A model generated the notes under the pieces. The model did no database searches and was not told the DNA's origin. It saw nothing but the letters and a program-made list of their open reading frames with translations. From the NCBI GenBank assembly GCA_023424015.1, contig JAFAEM010000004.1, positions 109,949 to 173,948 of the forward strand: a stretch of 64,000 bases of DNA. Reading direction: 5' to 3'. The DNA is from Bacteroidota bacterium. GTDB taxonomy: Bacteria; Bacteroidota; Bacteroidia; Chitinophagales; Chitinophagaceae. The position numbers and the translations under genes were made by a program. Positions 35,795 through 44,634 of this stretch are shown here, one piece after another; the first letter of the stretch is position 1, and the number at the start of each line of letters is the position of its first letter.

Positions 35795-36163
35795 ATTTTT
35801 AGCCGCTCGAATGTCCCGCGTCTTCGGGGAATTTTATGATGATGCAAGGACACTTGCATAAAACGTCCCTACGGGAAAAAACCGGATCCAAATGTTTACT
35901 GCATTTTGTCAGGTACACGTTATGTGTTGAGAAAGCATTGAATTTGGGAAATACGTTCCATCGAAACTTTTTATGCCGGGCTTCTAAAAACAGAGAGAAC
36001 GTAATTACCTGTCTTGAGGCTAGTAGCTCTCTATAGAAAAATTTCTTAAAAGAAAAATAATCTCCCGCAAACATTTGGAAAGCGTCGGGGGGAGTTCGTA
36101 CTTTGTATGGAATAATTTTCTCTCTCCCCGATAGCAATCGGGATCATCCGTTGTTTGTGAACC
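35795..36163. other. Gene-free gap inside the elongasome cluster
   Basis: These 369 bases contain no gene. They include an AAAACGTCCCTACGGG stretch (about 35858-35873) like the dispersed GTAGGGACGT repeats, a probable mrdA promoter (36074-36105) and a small palindrome, CCCGAT-AGCA-ATCGGG, at 36127-36142. Confidence 0.5.
36074..36105 (+). promoter_or_regulatory. Probable mrdA-rodA promoter
   Basis: TTTG at 36074-36077 and GTACTTTG at 36098-36105 fit -33 and -7 boxes with a 20-base spacer; the -7 box has one mismatch to TAnnTTTG. The mrdA ATG is 58 bases downstream, and the CCCGAT/ATCGGG hairpin would lie in the leader. Confidence 0.4.
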
Positions 36164-38266
36164 ATGTCTGTGTTTAACCAATCTAGAAGCCGTATCATCC
36201 GTCTAATCTTCCTGGTGGCATTCCTTGTGATCATCGCGCAGTTGTTCAACCTGCAGATCGTTTCCGGGAAATACAGTAAGCTGGCCATGGATAACGCGGT
36301 ATTTCCGAAGATAGTTTATCCGGAACGTGGGATCATTTATGATCGTAAAGGCAGGGCGATCCTGAATAACGCGATCATGTTTGACCTGATGGTGACACCA
36401 GCTGAAGTAAAAAATTTTGATACCACAGCTTTTTGCCGGCTGATGGAGATCGATACCGCCGATTTCAATAAGCGTATCCGTGATGCCATATTTAAGAACA
36501 GGGCTGTGCGGCCTTCCATTTTCCAGCCCCTGCTTACTCACCAGATGCAGGCGAGGTTTGAGGAAAACAGCTGGCGCTTTCCAGGCTTTGCCCTTGTAGA
36601 ACGCCCGGTGCGGGTTTATCCTTATAATGTCGCTGCCCAGATGCTGGGTTATATCAACGAAGTTTCACCCGCCGACATCGAGAGGTCCAACGATTTTTAC
36701 CGCATGGGTGATTATATCGGTAAAAACGGACTGGAAGCAACATACGAATCGGTGCTGATGGGCCAGCGGGGTGTGCAATACCTGATCAAAGACAACAGGA
36801 ACCGCCTGGTGGGCAGCTATGAGAATGGCATTTTTGATACAGCCGCTATTGCTGGTCGGGGACTCAGAACCTATCTCGATATCGAACTACAGGAGATGGC
36901 CGAGAAAATGATGTCGGATAAGGTAGGTGCCGTGGTAGCGATAGACCCCAAGACAGGTGGGATTTTGGCCATGGCTTCAGGCCCGGTATTTAACCCAAAT
37001 GATCTGACCGGTCCCGATAAGAATAAAAACTATTCCCGGCTGGTGCTGGATGTGGCTGGTCCATTGCTAAACCGAGCCGTGCAGGGACGATATGAGCCCG
37101 GTTCCACCTTTAAACCCCTCGGCGCGCTTGTGGCCCTGGATGAAGGATTGATCACACCAAATTTTGGGTATCCCTGTTTTGGACGATATACAGCATGTGG
37201 TACCGGAAAGCCCGCATGTACACATGCCGGCGGCGGTCACGCCAATAACCTACGCCTGGCAATCGCTAATTCCTGCAACTCCTATTTTACTCATATTTAC
37301 AGGATGGCAGCGGACAATCCGAAATATAGAAATGTCAGGAACGGGTATATGAAGTGGAAGGAATACCTGAATAATTTCGGGCTGGGAACAAGGCTGGGGG
37401 TTGATCTGCCCAGTGAAGACCGTGGTTATATTCCTGATACTGCAGTTTATAATAAAGAGTATCGCGGTTCCTGGAGTTCCTGCACCAACCTCACCCTGGG
37501 GATAGGTCAGGATAAAATGGGCGCCACACCTTTGCAACTGGCCAATGCCATGTGCATCATCGCCAACAAAGGGTATTACTATACACCGCATTTTGTAAAA
37601 AATATAGAGGGTGAGACTGATGCGGATTCAGTGCTGATGAATAGATACAGGGTGAAACATGAGGTGTTGACACATATCTCTGACGCGGCATTTGATGCTG
37701 TTATGGATGGTATGGAGGATGTGGTTACCTATGGTACGGCAAGGCGTGCCCGAATTCCTAATATCAGCGTTTGTGCAAAGACCGGTACGGCAGAAAAATA
37801 TACTTACCTCGATGGAAAAAGGATCAAACTCGACGATAATGCCCTGTTTGTAGCTTTTGCGCCAAAAGAAGATCCAAAGATCGCCATCGCAGTAGTGGTG
37901 GAGAACGCGGGTTATGGTGGCACCTGGGGTGGCCCTATCGCACGTATCCTGATGGAAAAATACCTTAATGACACGATTTCGAAGGAAAGCCAGGCAGAGT
38001 TTGAGACCTATTCCAAAACCAATAAAATGCCAAAGCATTTAAAACGCCTGCAGTATAAGGAGGATTCGATCCGAGCGTTTAAATGGTTTGAGATGACAAA
38101 GGACAGCAGTTATATCAAAAAATATACTCATCTCAGGATCTCCACCGAACCTGTAGAGAAGAAGGAACTGCCCGGAAAATCCAAAACATCGCAATCGGCA
38201 TTAGCGATCGTACCCGGCGATAAACTATTTTACAAACAACGCCTCCACCCTGTAGTCATTGCATGA
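36164..38266 (+). CDS. mrdA: Penicillin-binding protein 2 (elongation transpeptidase)
   Basis: This 700-residue class B PBP has an N-terminal membrane anchor (about 9-28), a dimerisation/pedestal domain and the transpeptidase domain with all three motifs: SxxK as STFK (Ser314, Lys317), SxN as SCN (370-372) and KTGT (539-542). It cross-links peptidoglycan with RodA during elongation. It is longer than E. coli PBP2 because of a C-terminal charged tail (about 610-700). Its stop overlaps the rodA start by 4 bases. Confidence 0.96.
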   Translation: MSVFNQSRSRIIRLIFLVAFLVIIAQLFNLQIVSGKYSKLAMDNAVFPKIVYPERGIIYDRKGRAILNNAIMFDLMVTPAEVKNFDTTAFCRLMEIDTADFNKRIRDAIFKNRAVRPSIFQPLLTHQMQARFEENSWRFPGFALVERPVRVYPYNVAAQMLGYINEVSPADIERSNDFYRMGDYIGKNGLEATYESVLMGQRGVQYLIKDNRNRLVGSYENGIFDTAAIAGRGLRTYLDIELQEMAEKMMSDKVGAVVAIDPKTGGILAMASGPVFNPNDLTGPDKNKNYSRLVLDVAGPLLNRAVQGRYEPGSTFKPLGALVALDEGLITPNFGYPCFGRYTACGTGKPACTHAGGGHANNLRLAIANSCNSYFTHIYRMAADNPKYRNVRNGYMKWKEYLNNFGLGTRLGVDLPSEDRGYIPDTAVYNKEYRGSWSSCTNLTLGIGQDKMGATPLQLANAMCIIANKGYYYTPHFVKNIEGETDADSVLMNRYRVKHEVLTHISDAAFDAVMDGMEDVVTYGTARRARIPNISVCAKTGTAEKYTYLDGKRIKLDDNALFVAFAPKEDPKIAIAVVVENAGYGGTWGGPIARILMEKYLNDTISKESQAEFETYSKTNKMPKHLKRLQYKEDSIRAFKWFEMTKDSSYIKKYTHLRISTEPVEKKELPGKSKTSQSALAIVPGDKLFYKQRLHPVVIA

Positions 38267-39597
38267 GTCATAATAATCCCGCTATATCAAAAGGCATCGA
38301 TTGGAGCATTGTAGGGATTTACCTGCTGCTTGTAGGCATTGGTATCATGGCCATATTCGGAGCTACTTATGATGAAGGCGATCAGATCCTACAAAGCTTT
38401 CTTGGTTTCAAGACAGACTACAGCAAGCAATTTTATTTTTTTGTCGTATCGGTTGTGATCGGGCTGCTGATCCTGCTTACCGACAGTAAATTCTTCCCTG
38501 CAACCGCCAATATCTGGTATGTAGCAGGCATACTTTTGCTGTTAATGGTATTTCCATTTCACTCCGAGGTAAAAGGTACCAAGTCGATCATCCGGTTGGG
38601 AGGATTCCAGTTTCAGCCTGCTGAGTTTTGTAAAATATGCGTAGCGTTGGCGTTGGCAAAATATTTGTCACGACCCGAAACTGATTTTAGTAAAACAAGA
38701 TCACAGCTGATCGCGACAGCGATCGTTCTTTTCCCTGCCGTGCTCACCATCCTGCAGAAGGAAACCGGGCTGGCACTCGTGTTCTTCTCATTCTTCCTGG
38801 TGATGTACCGCGAAGGTCTGCCATCTATCGTATTGATTGTGGGCTTTGCGTTGGCTACCCTGGTAGTGGCCACCTTGTTGCTTGAAAAAAATACACTGGC
38901 ACTGATACTTACAGGTATTGCTTTGTTGATCGTTTTCCTGATGCGGAGGCAGATAAAAAAGCGAAGGGCTATCCTGCTCAGGATCATTATGATTTGGTTC
39001 TTATGTGTAGGACTGCAGCGGTTTGGTGTGCCTTTTATCTTTAAAAACCTGCTCGCCAAGCACCAGGTAGAACGGATCTATAGTACGATCGGCCGCGATG
39101 TACCCAGCGAATACATGAAAGGTGAAGCTGCGGTGCAGGGTAAAAAAGTGGAGAATACTGCCGATTATAACGTGAAGCAATCCAAGATCGCGATCGGCAG
39201 TGGTGGCTTATTGGGTAAGGGACTACTGAAGGGTACACAGACAAGGTATGGCTTCGTGCCGGAGCAGCGAACCGATTTTATTTTTGATACCATCGGGGAA
39301 GGGTTTGGATTTGTGGGCAGCTTTATCCTGCTCTGTATTTACCTGTTTTTATTATTCAGGATCATCACCATTGCCGAACGTCAGCGAAGTGTGTTCAGCC
39401 GCTGTTACGCGTATGGCGTCGCTTCCGTTTTCTTTTTCCATATCGGTATCAACCTGGCGATGACGGTGGGCCTGGCACCCGTGATCGGTATCCCGCTGCC
39501 GTTTATTAGTTACGGCGGTACTTCTTTACTCACGTTTACGATACTTCTTTTTATTCTGGTGCGACTCGATGCCGACAGGCAGATGGTGCTGCGATAG
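38263..39597 (+). CDS. rodA: Rod shape-determining protein RodA (SEDS glycosyltransferase)
   Basis: This 444-residue SEDS protein has about ten membrane segments, FQFQPAEFCKICVALALAKY, the catalytic-site Asp in EQRTDFIFDTIGEGFG, and the C-terminal IGIPLPFISYGGTSLL motif. It polymerises glycan strands with PBP2. A long charged loop (about 228-300) is typical of Bacteroidota RodA. It ends the elongasome cluster. Confidence 0.95.
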   Translation: MSHNNPAISKGIDWSIVGIYLLLVGIGIMAIFGATYDEGDQILQSFLGFKTDYSKQFYFFVVSVVIGLLILLTDSKFFPATANIWYVAGILLLLMVFPFHSEVKGTKSIIRLGGFQFQPAEFCKICVALALAKYLSRPETDFSKTRSQLIATAIVLFPAVLTILQKETGLALVFFSFFLVMYREGLPSIVLIVGFALATLVVATLLLEKNTLALILTGIALLIVFLMRRQIKKRRAILLRIIMIWFLCVGLQRFGVPFIFKNLLAKHQVERIYSTIGRDVPSEYMKGEAAVQGKKVENTADYNVKQSKIAIGSGGLLGKGLLKGTQTRYGFVPEQRTDFIFDTIGEGFGFVGSFILLCIYLFLLFRIITIAERQRSVFSRCYAYGVASVFFFHIGINLAMTVGLAPVIGIPLPFISYGGTSLLTFTILLFILVRLDADRQMVLR

Positions 39598-39683
39598 GTG
39601 AGTATTGGAGCTTATAATGTAAAGCTCCCGTCGATCAATCTTCATTTCGATAAATTCGCTACTGAATATTTATTTATACCAGC

Positions 39684-40421
39684 ATGAAGATCATTCCACT
39701 GTCGGAAGGCACGTTTACGATAGATAAGACAAAACTTTTTGTTCCCTTTGATCAGCAGTCCCATGACTTGCAGTCGCGGCCGGTGGGTAGCCTGTTGGTA
39801 GAGATACAGCCATTTGTTGTGATCACGGAGAAAGATATTTTATTATTGGATACGGGTCTCGGTTTTGCAGGTGGCGAGGGTAAAATGCAATTACATCGTA
39901 ACCTGATGGAAGCAGGCATCAACCCCTCTGATATTACAAAAGTGCTGATGAGTCATTTGCATAAAGACCATGCCGGTGGCGTCACCAAAGAAGATCATCG
40001 CGATCAGCTATGCCTGCCTGACGCCACCTATTATATTCAAAAACGCGAAATGGACTTCGCTTTTGAAAAAGGTTTGCCATCATTTATTCCCGATGAATTG
40101 GAAACGCTCAAAAATTCGGACCAGGTGGTATGGCTTCATGAGGATGAAGGGTCAATTGATGACTATATCCGGTACAGGATCACCGGTGCACATTCACCTT
40201 TTCACCAGGTATTTTGGATAAAAGAAGGAGAGGAAACTATTTTTTTTGGTGCCGACGATGCGCCACAACTTCAACAGATGAAACACCGCTTTGTTGCCAA
40301 ATATGATCATGACGGGAAGAAAGCCATGGAGTTGAGAAGGGAATGGTGGCAGCAGGGGGAAGAGGAAAACTGGACCTTTTTATTTTACCATGATGTAAAG
40401 AATCCGGTTTACCGGTTCTGA
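39684..40421 (+). CDS. Metallo-beta-lactamase fold hydrolase
   Basis: This 245-residue protein has the dinuclear metal motif HLHKDH (His91, His93, Asp95, His96), LLLDTGLGF before it, and later metal-site histidines in ITGAHSPFHQ and FLFYHD. It resembles the quorum-quenching lactonase/RNase Z-like MBL subgroup, but its substrate cannot be named. It is alone on the plus strand and convergent with the sigma-factor operon, 8 bases from the Spy-like gene stop. Confidence 0.8.
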   Translation: MKIIPLSEGTFTIDKTKLFVPFDQQSHDLQSRPVGSLLVEIQPFVVITEKDILLLDTGLGFAGGEGKMQLHRNLMEAGINPSDITKVLMSHLHKDHAGGVTKEDHRDQLCLPDATYYIQKREMDFAFEKGLPSFIPDELETLKNSDQVVWLHEDEGSIDDYIRYRITGAHSPFHQVFWIKEGEETIFFGADDAPQLQQMKHRFVAKYDHDGKKAMELRREWWQQGEEENWTFLFYHDVKNPVYRF

Positions 40422-40429
40422 TCCGCTTA

Positions 40430-40834
40430 TTAGGGATTACCGCCACGTCGTAGCGGACGGTTACCTCCACGCCGATCCCTGATCGTTTTTAATTCCTGTA
40501 TGAACCTATCCTGTTGGTTGAAAACCTGGTTACCTCTTTGCTCACCAAGTATCTCGCGGAACTGTGTACGATACCGAAGTCTCAGATCAACGACCTTTTG
40601 TTGCAATACCAGCTTGTCGCCCCGGTTGTCACGAATGGTTTGTCTCCATTCCTTAAAATAATTCAGGAAGACCGGCGTGAATTTTTTTGATTCATCCTTC
40701 GAAAGGTTCAGCCTTTTCTGGATGTACTCGTTCATCTTGTCACGGATCTTTTCATTGCCGTGATCGTCATCATCCTGGGCAAACGAAAACCCGGTGACAA
40801 ACAATAAACTTAATATGAGTAAAATTTTTCTCAT
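40430..40834 (-). CDS. Spy/CpxP-like periplasmic protein
   Basis: This 134-residue protein has a signal peptide (1-19, FSFAQ) then a DDDDHG stretch and a helical body with RLNLSKDESKKFTPVFLNYF, which resembles the LTxxQ-type helices of Spy/CpxP and periplasmic heavy-metal sensors. The C-terminus is Arg/Gly-rich (RRGGNRPLRRGGNP). It is third in the sigma-anti-sigma operon, 3 bases after the anti-sigma gene, so it may be part of a periplasmic stress response. Confidence 0.6.
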   Translation of the reverse strand: MRKILLILSLLFVTGFSFAQDDDDHGNEKIRDKMNEYIQKRLNLSKDESKKFTPVFLNYFKEWRQTIRDNRGDKLVLQQKVVDLRLRYRTQFREILGEQRGNQVFNQQDRFIQELKTIRDRRGGNRPLRRGGNP

Positions 40835-40837
40835 CGT

Positions 40838-41605
40838 TTAATTCCAAATTAATTCATCTGAATTCCCGTTGTCAAGAAGCGCTGTTTCTGTTAAGAAATC
40901 CTGGATCTCCTTATCAGAAACATCCTGCAACAGGTTCTTTATATCATCCCGGTTATCCGTGTTTGCCAGGTCAGGTTTTTCTGAGGTGGCAAGTTCTACA
41001 AACCTGCTGATATCATTGGTGCTGACCTTTTTGAGATTTTTTTCCACCCAAACAAAGGATTTTGTTTCCGGGTCCACCTGGTTTTTATCAAACATAAAAA
41101 GGCCCATGAGTGAAACAAAAGCAATTACAACTGCAGCAGCAGCATACCTCAGCCATTTGCGGTTGCTATTGATGGAAACAACTTTCGCTTCTCTGTCGCT
41201 GTGTTTTACACTTTGAAGAATACGGGCGGGCAAATCTTCAAAATATCCTGCGGTAACAGTATAAGTTGTTTTATGTTTCAAACCCCTCAGTACAGGAGAT
41301 ATGGTTTCCTCACCGGTCGTATCGCTTTCTACACCACCAGCTTTGATCAAATTTTCAGAAAGGCTGGTGAAATAATCATCAGGAACTGTATATGGCGTTT
41401 TTTTCGGGATACTTTTAAGTAGTGGGGAAAGTGTTTCCAGCTCTTCACCGGGGTTTGCTGCTTCAATAGCCCGGATCCTATTCATCAGATCTGCAGCAAA
41501 TCCATCAAAGTAGCCCTCGGGAACCTGATAGCCGGGATGGCCGGCAGCCCCGATACTGCTTTGCAATTCACTTAATTCGCTTAATATGTCTTCCCTTTGC
41601 GTCAT
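40838..41605 (-). CDS. Probable anti-sigma factor, single-pass membrane protein
   Basis: This 255-residue protein has a long cytoplasmic part, one membrane segment (about 153-172) and an ~80-residue periplasmic part. The cytoplasmic part has three copies of a YxVPxxYFxxL motif near residues 26-37, 72-83 and 115-126 (YQVPEGYF, YTVPDDYF, YTVTAGYF). It lacks a clear zinc anti-sigma HxxxCxxC motif. Its place directly after an ECF sigma gene (33 bases) implies it controls that factor. Confidence 0.65.
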   Translation of the reverse strand: MTQREDILSELSELQSSIGAAGHPGYQVPEGYFDGFAADLMNRIRAIEAANPGEELETLSPLLKSIPKKTPYTVPDDYFTSLSENLIKAGGVESDTTGEETISPVLRGLKHKTTYTVTAGYFEDLPARILQSVKHSDREAKVVSINSNRKWLRYAAAAVVIAFVSLMGLFMFDKNQVDPETKSFVWVEKNLKKVSTNDISRFVELATSEKPDLANTDNRDDIKNLLQDVSDKEIQDFLTETALLDNGNSDELIWN

Positions 41606-41638
41606 GCCAGTAGTCAGACGTTTTATTAGCCCGCGGGT

Positions 41639-42193
41639 TTAATGATTTTTAATATATTCTTCAATTTTTTTCACAGCATGATGATAGCTGGCTTTTAAAG
41701 CTCCCTCGCTGGTTTCCAGCACTTTACTCATTTCCTCGTAGGGCATTTCATCATAATACCGCAATTGAAATACAATTCTTTGTTTTTCAGGAAGTTGTTG
41801 GATGCCAAGCTGTAATTTCCATTCCAACTTGTTGGCGTCGAAGTTTTCATCAGCTTTGATCTTGTTGCTTAGGCCCGTTTCATCATCGCCCAGGCTAACC
41901 GAGCTTCGTTTTTTTTGTTGCTCCAGGTATGTCAGGCATTCATTGGTTGCAACTCGATAAAGCCAGGTATAAAGCTGGCTATCTTCACGAAAATTTTCAA
42001 GCCCCTTCCATACACGTATAAAAACATTTTGCAATACGTCATTTGCGTCATCATGATCCACCACCATCCGGCGGATATGCCAGTATAGTTTTTCCTGGTA
42101 TTTTTTCACAATGGCTGTAAACGCCTTTTCCTTGGTGGCGGGTTCTCGAAACTGTGCCAGTAGCTCTGTATCGGACAGGGAGGTTAATGACAT
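41639..42193 (-). CDS. ECF-family RNA polymerase sigma factor
   Basis: This 184-residue protein has sigma region 2 (about 25-95; DHDDANDVLQNVFIRVWKGL and LYTWLYRVATNECL) and region 4 (about 125-180; LPEKQRIVFQLRYYDEMPYE then EMSKVLETSEGALKASYHHA). It is the first gene of a three-gene operon with its likely anti-sigma factor and a Spy-like effector. Immediately upstream lie 7-bp iterons (42220-42263); no TAnnTTTG promoter was found. Confidence 0.93.
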   Translation of the reverse strand: MSLTSLSDTELLAQFREPATKEKAFTAIVKKYQEKLYWHIRRMVVDHDDANDVLQNVFIRVWKGLENFREDSQLYTWLYRVATNECLTYLEQQKKRSSVSLGDDETGLSNKIKADENFDANKLEWKLQLGIQQLPEKQRIVFQLRYYDEMPYEEMSKVLETSEGALKASYHHAVKKIEEYIKNH

Positions 42194-42219
42194 TTATGAG
42201 GAATTGGTATTTGATAATT

Positions 42220-42263
42220 GGATGCTGGATGCTGGATACTGGATACTGGATGCTGGATGCTGG
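42220..42263 (+). repeat. 7-bp iterons upstream of the sigma operon
   Basis: Six perfect 7-mers in a row: GGATGCT twice, GGATACT twice, GGATGCT twice, then GG. The same 7-mers, reverse complemented (AGCATCC, AGTATCC), end the composite repeats at 26278-26452 and 43415-43453. They lie 27 bases ahead of the sigma gene start and 39 after the transketolase stop. Confidence 0.85.
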
Positions 42264-42301
42264 CACAACAATTCCAATACACAATTCCTAAACCCGTTAT
42301 A

Positions 42302-43261
42302 TTACCCTTTGCGCTGTATAACCTTCTCCGTTGCCTTCACGATATCGGGCACATCCAGTCCATATTTTTTTAGCAGGTCGGTAGGTTTGCCACTTTCGCC
42401 AAATGTGTCTTTTGTGCCCACGTACTCGATGGGTATGGGTTGATTTTTTGCAGCACATTGTGCAATCGCATCGCCCAGTCCACCAATGATATTATGTTCT
42501 TCTACCGTTACGGCACATTTGGTTTTACGGATCGAATTAATCACGGCTGCTTCATCAAGCGGTTTGATCGTGTGAATATTTATCAATTCAACACTGATCC
42601 CTTTTTCCTGCAATATCGCGCCGGCCTGTATAGCATTCCAAACCATATGGCCGCAGGCGAAAATGCTTACATCGGTACCTTCTGAAAAATATTGGGCTTT
42701 ACCGATCTGAAAATCTTCTTCTTTAGTAAAAATGGGCCAAACGGGTCGGCCAAAACGCAAATACACGGGTCCCTGGTAATCGGCAATGGCCATGGTCGCT
42801 GCTTTTGTCTGTGCATAATCGCAGGGTACGATCACGGTCATACCGGGCAACATTTTCATAAGGCCAATATCCTCGAGTATCTGGTGTGTGGCGCCATCTT
42901 CTCCGAGCGTGAGCCCGGCATGCGAGGCACATATCTTTACATTCTTACCACTATAGGCCACTGACTGCCGGATCTGGTCATATACACGCCCGGTAGAGAA
43001 GTTGGCAAATGTGGTGGTATAGGGAATTTTTCCGCCGATGGTGAGGCCCGCTCCGATGCCGATCATATTGGCTTCAGCGATACCACATTGAATAAAGCGT
43101 TCCGGGAATTCCTTGATGAACTGGTTGAGCTTTAAGGAACCGGCAAGGTCAGCTGTAAGCGCAACAATATTTGGATTCTTGCGGGCTGCTTCCACGATAC
43201 CATCACCAAAGCCACTCCTGGTGTCTTTATTTCCTGTCGACTGAATTTCTTTTAATGACAT
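42302..43261 (-). CDS. Transketolase C-terminal subunit
   Basis: This 319-residue protein holds the pyrimidine-binding and C-terminal domains of a split transketolase: GIAEANMIGIGAGL (Glu of the TPP site in IAEAN), TTTFANFSTGRVYDQIR, SHAGLTLGEDGATHQ and EEHNIIGGLGDAI. With the N-terminal half it would transfer two-carbon ketol units in the pentose phosphate pathway. The N-half gene, usually adjacent, is not in this window; the upstream position is filled by a repeat element. Confidence 0.9.
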   Translation of the reverse strand: MSLKEIQSTGNKDTRSGFGDGIVEAARKNPNIVALTADLAGSLKLNQFIKEFPERFIQCGIAEANMIGIGAGLTIGGKIPYTTTFANFSTGRVYDQIRQSVAYSGKNVKICASHAGLTLGEDGATHQILEDIGLMKMLPGMTVIVPCDYAQTKAATMAIADYQGPVYLRFGRPVWPIFTKEEDFQIGKAQYFSEGTDVSIFACGHMVWNAIQAGAILQEKGISVELINIHTIKPLDEAAVINSIRKTKCAVTVEEHNIIGGLGDAIAQCAAKNQPIPIEYVGTKDTFGESGKPTDLLKKYGLDVPDIVKATEKVIQRKG

Positions 43262-43299
43262 AAGCTAAAATTGGAGGAGCAAAAGTAAGGCAAAGAAGC

Positions 43300-43453
43300 C
43301 TAACCCCAACCCCGGCCTCACCCTAACACCAGCCTCACCCAACACCGGCCTCACCCCAACCCCTCTCCGAAGGAGAGGGGCCAGTGTCCTAAACTATCTA
43401 GAGACCTTGATCAATCCAGTATCAAACATCAAGTATCCAGTATCCAGTATCCG
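43300..43453 (+). repeat. Diverged copy of the composite repeat
   Basis: CCTCACCCC is reiterated three times (43316-43357), followed by a hairpin CCCCTCTCC/GGAGAGGGG, CAGTGTCCTAAACTAT, CAATCCAGTATC and 7-mers AGTATCC/AGTATCC. This matches the order of parts in 26206-26452 with several substitutions. It lies between the galE stop and the transketolase start. Confidence 0.75.
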
Positions 43454-43465
43454 GTAACTCCCGAC

Positions 43466-44521
43466 TCAATTCAGCTCCAGCGGCTTCCCTCCGAAAATCG
43501 TACTATCAGCACTAAGCCTCTGCTCCCATTGCCAGGCCGTCAGCATCATTTCATCGAGCGTGAATTTTGGATCCCAGTCCAACTTTTTGCGGGCCAGGTC
43601 GTTATTGGCATAGATAGCGATCACATCACCCGGACGCCGCGGGCCGATCTCGTAGTTCAGTTTTACATCACTTACTTTCTCAAAAGAGCGGATGGCTTCC
43701 AGCACGGTTACGCCATTGCCAGTGCCCAGGTTGAACACTTCACAAAGGGATGCTGATTTATCCTGTTCGAGGTATTCAATCGACAGCGTATGGGCATGCG
43801 CGATATCGCACACATGTACAAAATCGCGTATGCACGAACCATCACGGGTATCATAATCATTGCCATGCACCATCATCTTTGGCAATTTGCCGATAGCTGT
43901 TTGTGTGATGGCAGGCACCAGGTTTTGCGGTTTACCAATAGGCATTTCCCCGATATGAACGGATGGATGCGCGCCTACAGGATTAAAATATCGGAGAAGG
44001 ATGCATTGGGTCAGGCTGCTTTTTGCAAACTCACTAATGATCTGTTCGCCCATTTGCTTGGTGTATCCATATGGCGATTCAGCAGGCTTGGGAGGTGTTT
44101 CCTCCGTTACAGGAATCTGGTCGGGATTGCCGTAAACGGTGCAGGAAGATGAAAATACAAAGAAGGGTACTTTGAATTCCTGTACGCATTTCAGGAGATT
44201 GATCAGCGACACCAGGTTGTTTTCAAAATACATCAGGGGTTTTTCTACAGATTCGCCTACGGCCTTGTAAGCCGCAAAATGAATGATGCCGGTGATGTCT
44301 TCGTTTTCCTGGAAAATGGCGAAAGTATCATCGAAGTTGCAGAGATCGACCTTGTAGTTTTTCACTTTCCTGCCGGTGATCCTTTCGATGCCTTCAAACA
44401 TAGCCGGGTTGGAACGGCTGTTGTTGTCGACGGAAATAACATGGTGCCCGTTTTCGATGAGGTCCACAATGGTGTGAGAACCAATATATCCGGAACCACC
44501 AGTGACTAATATTGTACCCAT
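43466..44521 (-). CDS. galE: UDP-glucose 4-epimerase
   Basis: This 351-residue extended SDR has TGGSGYIGSH (7-16), the Tyr-x3-Lys pair Tyr151/Lys155 in SPYGYTKQ, and GTGNGVTVLE plus YANNDLARKKLDWDPKF near the end, as in GalE. It interconverts UDP-glucose and UDP-galactose. The start at 44521 (MGTILV) is chosen over 44548 because a CACCTTTG -7-like box at 44546-44553 would lie over the longer start. Confidence 0.93.
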   Translation of the reverse strand: MGTILVTGGSGYIGSHTIVDLIENGHHVISVDNNSRSNPAMFEGIERITGRKVKNYKVDLCNFDDTFAIFQENEDITGIIHFAAYKAVGESVEKPLMYFENNLVSLINLLKCVQEFKVPFFVFSSSCTVYGNPDQIPVTEETPPKPAESPYGYTKQMGEQIISEFAKSSLTQCILLRYFNPVGAHPSVHIGEMPIGKPQNLVPAITQTAIGKLPKMMVHGNDYDTRDGSCIRDFVHVCDIAHAHTLSIEYLEQDKSASLCEVFNLGTGNGVTVLEAIRSFEKVSDVKLNYEIGPRRPGDVIAIYANNDLARKKLDWDPKFTLDEMMLTAWQWEQRLSADSTIFGGKPLELN

Positions 44522-44545
44522 ATTTACCATCTTTTTTCCTGCACG

Positions 44546-44553
44546 CAAAGGTG
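44546..44553 (-). promoter_or_regulatory. Candidate galE -7 box
   Basis: Minus-strand CACCTTTG differs from TAnnTTTG at the first base and lies 25 bases before the chosen start. The same octamer precedes the TonB receptor gene at 48501-48508. No -33 box is clear. Confidence 0.35.
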
Positions 44554-44634
44554 GGGAATATCAGGCAATCCATGAATTAAAGTTCATGACGACTTTGAGG
44601 TGTAAAATACAGGTTAGAATTAAGCGATCGAAGC

